Part shown: piece by piece, positions 1 through 6,310 of the stretch | Numbering within the stretch: the stretch's first letter is position 1 | How the letters are laid out: each line of letters opens with the position of its first letter | Assembly: GCA_017464225.1 (NCBI GenBank) | Contig: JAFUDW010000023.1 | Coordinates: 1 to 8,320 of the forward strand | Direction of reading: 5' to 3' | DNA length: 8,320 bases | From: Clostridia bacterium | GTDB taxonomy: Bacteria > Bacillota_A > Clostridia > Christensenellales > Aristaeellaceae | Position numbers and translations under genes: made by a program | Notes under the pieces: model-generated | What the model saw: the letters and a program-made list of their open reading frames with translations, nothing else | Database searches by the model: none | What the model was told of the DNA's origin: nothing

Positions 1-77
1 GCTCCGGCGATCAGCTTTTTGATCAGCGTGGTTTTACCCGCGCCCAGGAAACCGGAAATAATGTTTACTTTAACCAT
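1..77 (-). CDS. CobW/G3E-family GTPase, N-terminal fragment (runs off the window)
   Basis: Only the first 25 codons are present; the gene continues beyond the left edge. The product starts MVKVNIISGFLGAGKTTLIK, a typical N-terminus of the CobW/HypB/UreG (G3E) P-loop GTPases. The Walker A motif GFLGAGKT spans residues 9-16 directly after the first beta strand. Family members usually act in metal-centre assembly or metal homeostasis as metallochaperones, for example in cobalamin, zinc or nitrile-hydratase metal delivery. Which metal or partner applies here cannot be told from this fragment. The start is supported by TAAGGAG (86-92, read on the minus strand), which overlaps the stop codon of the CapA-family gene; the 12-base gap implies co-transcription with it. 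The family call is firm and the specific role is unknown. Confidence 0.82.
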   Translation of the reverse strand, partial: MVKVNIISGFLGAGKTTLIKKLIAG

Positions 78-89
78 TGTTATCACTCC

Positions 90-1223
90 TTATTTTGCGT
101 ATATGATATCCTGTACCGCGCCTTGACCCTCAATAAAGGGATTGAGCTGGAAAGGGGTATCGCTTTGAATGATGTTGATGACTTCCTGCGCCGCGTCGCC
201 TGTAACCGGAATGGGCTGATAATTGTTATAGGGCTGAGTGCCTGTGGCGTGGAAGGGGAAAATGGTCAGCTGCGTGCTGTCCAGGCTTTTTTGGGAAAAG
301 CGCAGATCAACCTGCATGACCGCGGTGGGGATGGAGGCGGCCTTGGGACGGTTATTTCCGCCGAAGGAGAAATTGCCAAGGCTATAGAGGATCAGGCGGT
401 TTTTGTATACCTCGATGCCCTGCAGCACGTGAGGATGGGTACCTACCACCAGGTCTGCGCCGTAATCGATGGCATGATGGGCGAAACGGGTTTGGTCGTA
501 ATCGTTGTGCTTGGCTTCGTATTCTTCCCCGTGATGCAGGCAGACGATGACAAAATCAACGTCTTCTTCCTGTTTGACCCGGCTGATTGCTTCTTCCAGC
601 CATTGATAATATACTTCCATATAATACCGACGGAAGGAGAATACGGCGAATTTAACGCCCTTGCGCTCAAAGGTAAAATAGTTGTCGTTATAAGCCCATA
701 GCACACCTGCGTTTGACAGGTTGTTCTGACTGTCCGCCAAGCCTTCCCTGCCATAGTCCAGAGCATGATTGTTGCTCATGCTCACGCCCTCCACGCTGCC
801 CTGGGTCAGGATCCTGACATAGCTTGCGGGGCCGCGGAAATTGAGGTACAGATCGGTGTTGCGCAGCCCGGCGCGGTCGGTCAGCACGCATTCCAGGTTG
901 ACCAGCGTAAAATCGTCGTTGGCAAAGTAGGGCTGCGCCAGCGCCAGGGGGTAACCGTAATCGTTGCCATGAGCTTTCATGACCCCGATAAAGGATTCTT
1001 CCATGCTGTGGTATTTTTCATCCGCCGCGATGGTGCAGTCTCCGGCCAAAGACAGAAGCACATGGACCTCTCCGGGATCGTTATTTTCAGCGCTGTCCGC
1101 GGAGGACGGGGGCACGGCCGTGGGGGCGGTGCTCTTTGTGATGGTCAGGCTCACCACGTCCGCGCTGGCGGCTGTGCTGCAAAGCAGCGCGAGGAAAAGC
1201 GCCATACAAAGGATTTTTCTCAT
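90..1223 (-). CDS. Exported CapA-family (PGA_cap) metallophosphatase-like protein
   Basis: This 377-residue protein has a Sec signal peptide (Arg2-Lys3, hydrophobic 4-19, likely cut after Ala21) followed by a low-complexity Ser/Thr/Pro/Ala linker to about residue 50. The rest is one CapA domain with the family motifs in order: GD at 61-62, NLE at 109-111, NNHALDYG at 151-158, HHGEEY at 230-235, GTHPHVLQ at 261-268 and SLGNFSFGG at 281-289. The fold is that of calcineurin-like metallophosphatases. Family members are linked to poly-gamma-glutamate capsule synthesis, but most clostridial copies occur outside any capsule operon and have no proven substrate. No capB/capC partner is seen here, so a capsule role is not supported. 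An AGAGGT ribosome site precedes the ATG. Only 20 bases separate the start from the tRNA terminator upstream, leaving little room for its own promoter. The CobW-type GTPase gene follows after 12 bases. Confidence 0.88.
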   Translation of the reverse strand: MRKILCMALFLALLCSTAASADVVSLTITKSTAPTAVPPSSADSAENNDPGEVHVLLSLAGDCTIAADEKYHSMEESFIGVMKAHGNDYGYPLALAQPYFANDDFTLVNLECVLTDRAGLRNTDLYLNFRGPASYVRILTQGSVEGVSMSNNHALDYGREGLADSQNNLSNAGVLWAYNDNYFTFERKGVKFAVFSFRRYYMEVYYQWLEEAISRVKQEEDVDFVIVCLHHGEEYEAKHNDYDQTRFAHHAIDYGADLVVGTHPHVLQGIEVYKNRLILYSLGNFSFGGNNRPKAASIPTAVMQVDLRFSQKSLDSTQLTIFPFHATGTQPYNNYQPIPVTGDAAQEVINIIQSDTPFQLNPFIEGQGAVQDIIYAK

Positions 1224-1234
1224 TCGTACCTCTT

Positions 1235-1268
1235 AATAAAACGCCCGTCTGTGTATACCACAGACGGG
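1235..1268 (-). terminator. Intrinsic terminator of tRNA-Leu
   Basis: A perfect 10-bp stem (1244-1253 with 1259-1268) closes a 5-base loop and begins three bases after the tRNA CCA end. On the minus strand it is followed by CGTTTTATT, a short interrupted T tract, so termination may be incomplete. The capA start codon lies 20 bases past the stem. Confidence 0.75.
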
Positions 1269-1271
1269 TAT

Positions 1272-1358
1272 TGGTGCCGGTGGCCGGACTCGAACCGGCA
1301 CGCCATCGCTGGCGGTGGATTTTGAGTCCACTACGTCTGCCAATTCCATCACACCGGC
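1272..1358 (-). tRNA. tRNA-Leu, anticodon CAA, CCA encoded
   Basis: The 87-base class II tRNA folds completely. The acceptor GCCGGTG pairs with CACCGGC, then come discriminator A and an encoded CCA (1274-1272). The anticodon stem is GTGGA/TCCAC with loop CTCAAAA, which gives anticodon CAA and reads UUG. The long variable arm has a CGCCA/TGGCG stem, typical of leucine tRNAs. The T arm is GCCGG-TTCGAGT-CCGGC. It has its own promoter (1389-1417) and terminator (1235-1268). Confidence 0.96.
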
Positions 1359-1388
1359 AAAATAGCTTGCCGTTTGCAGCCACATAAT

Positions 1389-1417
1389 ATTATAGTAAAT
1401 AAGTCAGGATTTGTCAA
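1389..1417 (-). promoter_or_regulatory. Consensus housekeeping promoter for tRNA-Leu
   Basis: Read on the minus strand, TTGACA (1417-1412) and TATAAT (1394-1389) are separated by exactly 17 bases, a perfect match to the housekeeping promoter consensus. Transcription should start near 1382, giving a leader of about 24 bases before the mature tRNA 5' end at 1358. It is probably also the main source of transcripts reaching the CapA-family gene by read-through. Confidence 0.9.
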
Positions 1418-1454
1418 GGGCAAGGACGTCTGAAATCACGCGTTCAAAAATAAT

Positions 1455-1913
1455 ATGAAAATTCAGCTTGAAGCTATGGAGCATAAAGGACCCTTCAGCC
1501 GTCTATATTGTGCAATTGGATACCAAATACCGATGCAGACAGATGGGATCAGCCATTTGTCCGGTGAGCCGCGGTACGAAAACGCGCATTGCGCGGCAGC
1601 CTATCAGCGCTTCGATATCACGCCCCTGGGCGTATACGCTTTTCTGAAAATAGAACCAAAGGATGCATACTTTGACCGAGAGGGAGAATGGGCGTTGACA
1701 GACGAAAAAGGCGCGCCGGTATTCGGCGCGAAGGAGGGGCAAATTGATGAGCTGTATGAGATATACGGGCAGTATGACGAAGCCGGGCGCAGAAGCATAT
1801 GCTGCGATTTTCAATGGTACGGAGCAGGGGAGGATGATCTGCCGGACACGGTTTCCCTGACATGGATGCCGGATGACGGCGAGTCGGTGCTATTCCCGGT
1901 ACGGGTGCGATAA
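1455..1913 (+). CDS. Hypothetical protein, 152 aa, acidic, probably cytoplasmic
   Basis: I do not recognise this protein with confidence. It is 152 residues, acidic, and has no signal peptide or membrane helix. The second half alternates short hydrophobic strands with turns, for example ITPLGVYAFLKI at 55-66, WALTDEKGAPVFG at 79-91 and TVSLTWMPDDGESVLFPV at 132-149, suggesting a beta-sandwich. The ITPLGV strand and 'LTDEKG' turn loosely recall the Ig-like C-terminal part of DUF4179/DUF5643 membrane proteins, but this is a visual impression only. The frame is open upstream only to TGA at 1431, with no alternative ATG, so no membrane anchor has been missed. There is no clear ribosome binding site before ATG 1455 or before Met8 at 1476. 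A weak promoter could lie at TTGCCG (1367-1372) and TATAGT (1391-1396). It is the only gene on the plus strand before ctsR and ends at the shared terminator. Confidence 0.6.
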   Translation: MKIQLEAMEHKGPFSRLYCAIGYQIPMQTDGISHLSGEPRYENAHCAAAYQRFDITPLGVYAFLKIEPKDAYFDREGEWALTDEKGAPVFGAKEGQIDELYEIYGQYDEAGRRSICCDFQWYGAGEDDLPDTVSLTWMPDDGESVLFPVRVR

Positions 1914-1954
1914 AAGAATAAGCCATGAAATCCAATGCGATCTCATGGCTTTTC
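1914..1954. terminator. Bidirectional intrinsic terminator between convergent genes
   Basis: A 9-bp stem (AAGCCATGA at 1920-1928 with TCATGGCTT at 1943-1951) has a further 3-bp inner pairing within its loop. It is followed by TTTT on the plus strand and by a T-rich tract (ATTCTTTTAT, 1919-1910) on the minus strand. It therefore serves both the plus-strand hypothetical gene, which ends at 1913, and the minus-strand operon, whose last stop is at 1958-1960. Confidence 0.82.
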
Positions 1955-1957
1955 GCG

Positions 1958-3460
1958 TTACTGCATCGCGAATCCGAACATACTGGAAATATCCCGCAGG
2001 TTTTGTGAGTTTTCCACCTTGTTGAGCACGTCGCCGTCAAAATACAGCGCTGCTGTACCGCCGCCGTCCAGGTTCATGGCGTCCTTGCAGCCCATGGCGT
2101 AAAAGCGCTCTGCCATCCAGGACATGGTAACGCCGCGGCTGTCGTTGGTTCGGCCCTTGGCGGTGATGATCATGTAGTGACAAGGCTCTATGCAGCCCAT
2201 GGCCATACGGGGATCCTCATCTGTATACCTGGCCACCGATTTATCGTAGAGCTCCTGATTGATCATGCCGTCCCGCACAAGAATGGGGCCGAAAGCAAAG
2301 GTGTCCACAGCGCCCATATCGATGTATTGCTGGGCGGTGTACTCATCGCTTTCATAGGCTTTCATGCTGCCGTCGCTGAACAGCGCTAATATCTCCAGAT
2401 AAGGCCATTTTTTGCTGCTGGCGGCTTGCGTTTCCTCGGCTTTGATCTCTCCGTTGCGGATGATGATGCCCTGCTTGAGCCCCTGGCTGCGGTTATACCA
2501 CCGATAGCCGTAAAAATCGTCGGTGATGCCAAATATCATTCCGTAGGCTTTGCCCATCTGCACTGGCGTGATATAATTATGCCCGTCCGCCCGGGAGCCG
2601 GGAGCGAGGAAAGCCTGGGGCAGCGAATCGGGCGTGCAGCGGATCTCCGTTTCAAACCAGGTCAAGCGCTGTTTTTCATTTTCATAGCGAATGATCTCCA
2701 CATAAACGTCTTGGGTGATATAGTACCAATGCCCATCGCCGCGGTCAGCGTAGATAAACGCTTCAGCGTTTGGATCCGCCAGGAAACCCTGATCGTTCAG
2801 GAGGGGCAGTGCAACGGCCTTCGCCGGCCCGATGGGCGCGACAGTGGCGGAGGGGACGACGGCGGTCTGACCGCTTAGAACGGCTTGAACAGGCCCGTAA
2901 ACGGCTTCCTGCAGCGCTTCATCGGCAATGCCGTTTTCCTCCATGCCGATATCGTGCTGATAGCTGATGATGGCGGCGGCCAGCGCGTCGTTGTATACGC
3001 CTGTTTCAGCCTTGGCGGAAAAATATCCCAGGTTTTTCAGCTTTTGTTTGAGCGCAAGCACGTCGTCGCCTTCGGTGTTGGCGTCGATCACGCGGTAAAC
3101 GCCACTGTATTCGCTAAGGGCAGGCGTGATGCCGCTGACATTGACGCCGTTGGAATTCATGGCGTCGTCCGAAAACAACAGGACCTGCAAAGAAGGGGTC
3201 ATGACGCCCGTCTGGGGGAGACCGCAGGCCGCCTCGAAGCTTTTCACGCGCTTTACGGTATCGTCTGTATAGCGGTTGTTAAAGGTGTTGTTGGTGAAAA
3301 ACCCCAGATCATACAGACGGTTTTTGACCGCGAGCACATCGTCGCCATAGCTGCCCGATTTAAGCGTGCGATAAGAAGATTCGCCGATCGCGCCGAGGGC
3401 AAAAGCCGTCAGCGCGATCAGAATAAACGCGAAAGCGATCGATTTTTTGATTGAAATCAT
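1958..3460 (-). CDS. Exported phosphodiester glycosidase (NAGPA-type) with two peptidoglycan-binding domains
   Basis: This 500-residue protein starts with a signal peptide (Lys5-Lys6, hydrophobic 7-24). Two PG_binding_1-type repeats follow at about 30-96 and 121-188, each with the 'GDDVLA(V/L)K..L..LG(F/Y)F' pattern. A linker rich in Ala, Val and Pro covers about 190-225. The C-terminal half (about 250-500) is a phosphodiester glycosidase/NAGPA domain (formerly DUF2233) with GPILVRDG at 391-398, a GR at 436-437 and the hallmark NLDGGGTAALY at 463-473. Relatives of this domain cleave sugar-phosphodiester bonds, such as the GlcNAc-1-phosphodiester in the lysosomal uncovering enzyme; bacterial substrates are mostly unknown. 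The binding domains imply a cell-wall location and possibly a wall glycopolymer substrate, which is inference. It starts 22 bases after the potD stop with no terminator between, so it is probably the last gene of the polyamine operon. AAGG lies about 10 bases before the ATG. Confidence 0.87.
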   Translation of the reverse strand: MISIKKSIAFAFILIALTAFALGAIGESSYRTLKSGSYGDDVLAVKNRLYDLGFFTNNTFNNRYTDDTVKRVKSFEAACGLPQTGVMTPSLQVLLFSDDAMNSNGVNVSGITPALSEYSGVYRVIDANTEGDDVLALKQKLKNLGYFSAKAETGVYNDALAAAIISYQHDIGMEENGIADEALQEAVYGPVQAVLSGQTAVVPSATVAPIGPAKAVALPLLNDQGFLADPNAEAFIYADRGDGHWYYITQDVYVEIIRYENEKQRLTWFETEIRCTPDSLPQAFLAPGSRADGHNYITPVQMGKAYGMIFGITDDFYGYRWYNRSQGLKQGIIIRNGEIKAEETQAASSKKWPYLEILALFSDGSMKAYESDEYTAQQYIDMGAVDTFAFGPILVRDGMINQELYDKSVARYTDEDPRMAMGCIEPCHYMIITAKGRTNDSRGVTMSWMAERFYAMGCKDAMNLDGGGTAALYFDGDVLNKVENSQNLRDISSMFGFAMQ

Positions 3461-3482
3461 AAAATATCTACCTTGAATATGA

Positions 3483-4535
3483 TCAAAGCACCTTGGAGCT
3501 CAGCACCTCGGAATACAGCGTGGTATAAATATTGAGCCAGGTCTCGTCCAGATCATGATAGTATTCGCAGCGGTTGATGACCTCGTCCGAGGGGTTCATT
3601 ACCGAGCTGTTCTGATAATCCTCGCCCAGCAGCTCAATGGCGGCGGCGTTGGGGCTGCAATAGCCGATTTCCTCCACGTTGGCGGCGGCAATGTCGGCGC
3701 GGCACAGGAAATCGATGAATTTTTCAGCGTTTTCCTTGTTCTTCGCCGACGCCGGGATCACGGCGCTGTCCACCCAGATATTGCTGCCCTCCATGGGCAC
3801 CACGTATTCCAGGTCTTCATTCAGCTCGATGGCGTACTCGGCGTCGCCGCTGTATACCACAGCCAGCGCGCCTTCCCCGGCCACCATTTTGTCCTTGAAT
3901 TCGTCCAGACCGTAGGCCTTTACCATGCCGCTCTGCTTCTGCTGGATCAGCAGGTCGGCGGCGGCGCGGAGCTGGGTGTAATCGGTGCTGTTCATGCTGT
4001 TCTCTGGATTGGATGTAATCAGCGCCAGCCCCATGGTATCGCGCAGGCTGTCCATCATCAGCACCTGTCCGGCGTACTTCTGATCCCAGAGTACGTTCCA
4101 GCTTTGCACGTCGGCCTCGTCCACCAGCTTGGTATTGTACAGGATGCCCAGCGTGCCCCACATATAAGGAACGGAATGGGCGTTGTTGGGATCGTAGCTG
4201 GGATTCAGCAGGTCTTCGCGGATATTGCTGAAATTGGGGATATTGTCATAGTTGATCTCGGCCAGCAGTCCCTTGTTCATCAGGCGCTCCACCATGTATT
4301 CGGAGGGGAACACCACGTCGAAAGCGCCGGGGTTGGATTCCACGGAAATGATCATATCCTCGTTTTCGGTGAAGCACATATAGTTGACCTTGATGCCGGT
4401 CTCTTCCTCAAACTGCTCCAACACCGATTCGTCGATATAATCTTCCCAGTTGAATACGTTGACGACTTCGTCGGCCAGGGCACATACGGGCAGCAGCAGG
4501 GCGGCGATCAGCAGAGCGCAGATCAGTTTTTTCAT
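3483..4535 (-). CDS. potD: Spermidine/putrescine ABC transporter substrate-binding protein PotD
   Basis: This 350-residue extracellular polyamine-binding protein delivers its ligand to the PotB-PotC permease. It has the PotD opening VVNVFNWEDYIDESVLEQFEEETG (24-47). By eye alignment to E. coli PotD, ligand-pocket residues are kept: Trp30 and Tyr33 (NWEDY), Ser78 and Tyr80 (PSEY), Asp162/Asp166, Trp254 and Asp256 (IWVDSAVIPASAKN) and Tyr292 (IGYCSPN). The position of E. coli Trp229 is Tyr228 here. The signal peptide ends LLLPVCALA, best read as a signal peptidase I site after Ala21. Cys18 is preceded by Pro-Val and does not form a normal lipobox, which is unusual for a binding protein in a single-membrane bacterium. 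GGAGGT (4543-4548) lies seven bases before the ATG. The gene follows potC by 21 bases and is followed by the glycosidase gene. The family assignment is firm; preference for spermidine over putrescine is not determined. Confidence 0.94.
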   Translation of the reverse strand: MKKLICALLIAALLLPVCALADEVVNVFNWEDYIDESVLEQFEEETGIKVNYMCFTENEDMIISVESNPGAFDVVFPSEYMVERLMNKGLLAEINYDNIPNFSNIREDLLNPSYDPNNAHSVPYMWGTLGILYNTKLVDEADVQSWNVLWDQKYAGQVLMMDSLRDTMGLALITSNPENSMNSTDYTQLRAAADLLIQQKQSGMVKAYGLDEFKDKMVAGEGALAVVYSGDAEYAIELNEDLEYVVPMEGSNIWVDSAVIPASAKNKENAEKFIDFLCRADIAAANVEEIGYCSPNAAAIELLGEDYQNSSVMNPSDEVINRCEYYHDLDETWLNIYTTLYSEVLSSKVL

Positions 4536-4556
4536 GGTTCATACCTCCAATACGGT

Positions 4557-5324
4557 TTATTTATTGTCAGCGGTGCGGTGGTTGACGATCAGCAGCAGCA
4601 CCAGCAGCACCACGAACATGAGGGAGGACAGGGCGTAGTATACCGGGCTGATCCCCAGCTTTGTGGCCGAGTAAATCAGCGTGGACAGGTTTTGCACCAG
4701 CGGGCTGGTGGTGAAATAGCTGATGGTAAAATCGTCCAGCGACAGGGTAAAGGCCAGCAGAGCGCCTGTGACGATGCCCTGCTTGCACTCCGGAATGATC
4801 ACGTGGGTCAGCGCGTAAGCCGGCGTCGCGCCCAGATCGAGCGCCGCTTCATAGGTATGCTTGTTCATTTGCTTCAGCTTGGGAAGCACCGAAAGCACCA
4901 CGTAAGGCACGTCAAAGGTGATGTGCGCCAGCACCATCGTCCAGTAGCCGCGCTCCACCTTGGCAAAGATATAGAGCAGCATCAGCGATACGCCGGTGAC
5001 GATGTCGGGCATGGTATTGGGCAGGTTGGTGATGGTCATCATGACAGCCTGCGGCCGTTTCTTCATGCTATAGATGCCGATGGCTGCCAGCGTGCCCAGC
5101 AGCGTTGCTACAATGGTTGCCACCACAGCCACCGAAACCGTGACCCATAAGGCGTTCATGATGGAGCTGTTGGTGAACAGCTCCTGGTACCAGCGGAGCG
5201 AAAGCCCTTCCCATTTGGCGCGGCTTTTGCCGGCGTTGAAGGACTGCACGATCAGAACGATGATGGGCACGTACAGGAAAATGAGGATGATCGCGAGATA
5301 AAAGCGTTTCAGAAACTGCTTCAT
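4557..5324 (-). CDS. potC: Spermidine/putrescine ABC transporter permease PotC
   Basis: This 255-residue integral membrane protein forms one half of the polyamine channel with PotB. About six hydrophobic segments are visible, at roughly 9-28, 58-83, 104-121, 128-147, 183-203 and 231-248. The cytoplasmic EAA loop that docks on the ATPase reads YEAALDLGATPAYALTHVIIP (158-178), with Glu159, Gly165 and Pro178 in the conserved places. SLDDFTISYFT (195-205) is typical of PotC. Length matches the family. Its ATG overlaps the potB stop as ATGA (5321-5324), so translation is probably coupled; the ribosome site in front is only a weak G-rich run. potD follows after 21 bases. Confidence 0.93.
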   Translation of the reverse strand: MKQFLKRFYLAIILIFLYVPIIVLIVQSFNAGKSRAKWEGLSLRWYQELFTNSSIMNALWVTVSVAVVATIVATLLGTLAAIGIYSMKKRPQAVMMTITNLPNTMPDIVTGVSLMLLYIFAKVERGYWTMVLAHITFDVPYVVLSVLPKLKQMNKHTYEAALDLGATPAYALTHVIIPECKQGIVTGALLAFTLSLDDFTISYFTTSPLVQNLSTLIYSATKLGISPVYYALSSLMFVVLLVLLLIVNHRTADNK

Positions 5325-6310
5325 ACGATACCGCCCCCTTCTCCGTTGGGATCAGCCTTGCGCAGGATCGAAAGCGAGATCAGGATCAGCACCATCATGA
5401 TCAGGGACAGGGCGCTGCCCAGGTTCCAGTTGCCGGCAGTTTTGAAGGTACTTTCGATCAGGTCGCCAAACATGCGGGTATTGCCGCCGCCCAGCACCCG
5501 GGGAATAAAGAAGGTGGTGACCGAGGGCATGAATACCATCGTAATGCCGCTGATCACGCCGGGCAGGCTCAAAGGCATGGTCACCTTGTACAGCGTGCGG
5601 AACTCGTTGCAGCCCAGGTCCTGGGCGGCTTCGGCCAGCTTGGGGTCCATTTTGCTCAGCGAAGTATAGATGGGGAATACCATAAAGGGCAGGAAATTGT
5701 ATACCATGCCCAGCAATACGGCCTGCTGGTTGTACATCAATTGCACCTTGCCGACGCCGAACTTTTCAAGAAAAGCGTTGATCAGGCCGTTGTCCTCCAG
5801 AAGGCTCATCCAGGCGATGGTGCGCAGAAGGAAGTTCATCCACATGGGGATGATGAACAGCACCACCAGCGTAGCGCCCAGCTTCATTTTACGGTCGGCC
5901 ATGAACAGGGCGGCGGGATAGCCCAGCACCAGTGAAACCGCCGTGCACAGGAAAGCCATCCAAAGCGAATATACCAGCGTGTCCACGTTGACGGAGCCCC
6001 GTGCCACAGTGGCGGCCATTTCATCCCCAGCCACGGCGCGCAGGTTTTCGCGCATGATGTAGTTGCTGTCCCAGAAGGATTTGAAGTTATCAAAGGTAAA
6101 TCGTCCGTTGGCGTCAGTCAGCGCGTAGTAGCCGATCAGAATGCAGGGCAGCAGCGTAAAGATAATCATCCACAGGGTGTAAGGGGTGGCAAAGATCGAG
6201 CGCTTGACGCCGTGATTGCGGCGAACCGACACGGCAACCAGCGCTACAAACAGCGCGATGCCCAGCCCCATGGCCCATCCAGCCCATGCGGGGAGCTTTA
6301 AATCGGTCAT
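5321..6310 (-). CDS. potB: Spermidine/putrescine ABC transporter permease PotB, with N-terminal extension
   Basis: This 329-residue permease is the partner of PotC. The core shows the PotB pattern: TM around 42-62, '[10 protein letters not shown]' at 129-138, '[16 protein letters not shown]' at 153-168, '[16 protein letters not shown]' at 200-215 and the EAA loop [20 protein letters not shown] (227-246). It is about 40-45 residues longer than typical PotB. An extra hydrophobic helix at about 9-29 precedes a basic stretch (RRNHGVKR, 30-37), and an insertion of roughly 25 residues (about 83-108) sits between the first two core helices. The long start is well supported: AAGGAGG lies seven bases before the ATG, and the ATG overlaps the potA stop as ATGA. 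An internal start near Met48 would remove the first core helix, so it is unlikely. Confidence 0.92.
   Translation of the reverse strand: MTDLKLPAWAGWAMGLGIALFVALVAVSVRRNHGVKRSIFATPYTLWMIIFTLLPCILIGYYALTDANGRFTFDNFKSFWDSNYIMRENLRAVAGDEMAATVARGSVNVDTLVYSLWMAFLCTAVSLVLGYPAALFMADRKMKLGATLVVLFIIPMWMNFLLRTIAWMSLLEDNGLINAFLEKFGVGKVQLMYNQQAVLLGMVYNFLPFMVFPIYTSLSKMDPKLAEAAQDLGCNEFRTLYKVTMPLSLPGVISGITMVFMPSVTTFFIPRVLGGGNTRMFGDLIESTFKTAGNWNLGSALSLIMMVLILISLSILRKADPNGEGGGIV

Noticed and set aside
123..701. Plus-strand open frame of 192 codons opposite the CapA-family gene
   Set aside because: The opposite strand carries all CapA motifs and a signal peptide. The plus-strand product has no recognisable family and no ribosome site.
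1244..1268. Hairpin as an operator or riboswitch for capA
   Set aside because: A perfect 10-bp GC-rich stem right after the tRNA CCA with a following T tract is best explained as the tRNA terminator; there is no space for an aptamer.
765..1325. Plus-strand open frame running from capA through the terminator and tRNA
   Set aside because: It crosses a complete tRNA and its terminator on the opposite strand, which no real gene would be expected to do; its C-terminal residues are the reverse reading of the tRNA.
2426..3454. Several plus-strand open frames opposite the glycosidase gene
   Set aside because: They mirror the PG-binding and NAGPA coding sequence and show no motifs or start signals.
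4470..4490. Lipoprotein signal around Cys18 of PotD
   Set aside because: The preceding residues Leu-Pro-Val do not satisfy the lipobox; a signal peptidase I site after Ala21 fits better.
3555..5150. Very long plus-strand open frame (531 codons) antisense to potD and potC
   Set aside because: It lies fully opposite two certain genes. The translation is rich in His, Gln, Val and Gly with no recognisable domain, no good ribosome site precedes it, and it spans the potD-potC junction. It is a by-product of codon usage on the coding strand.
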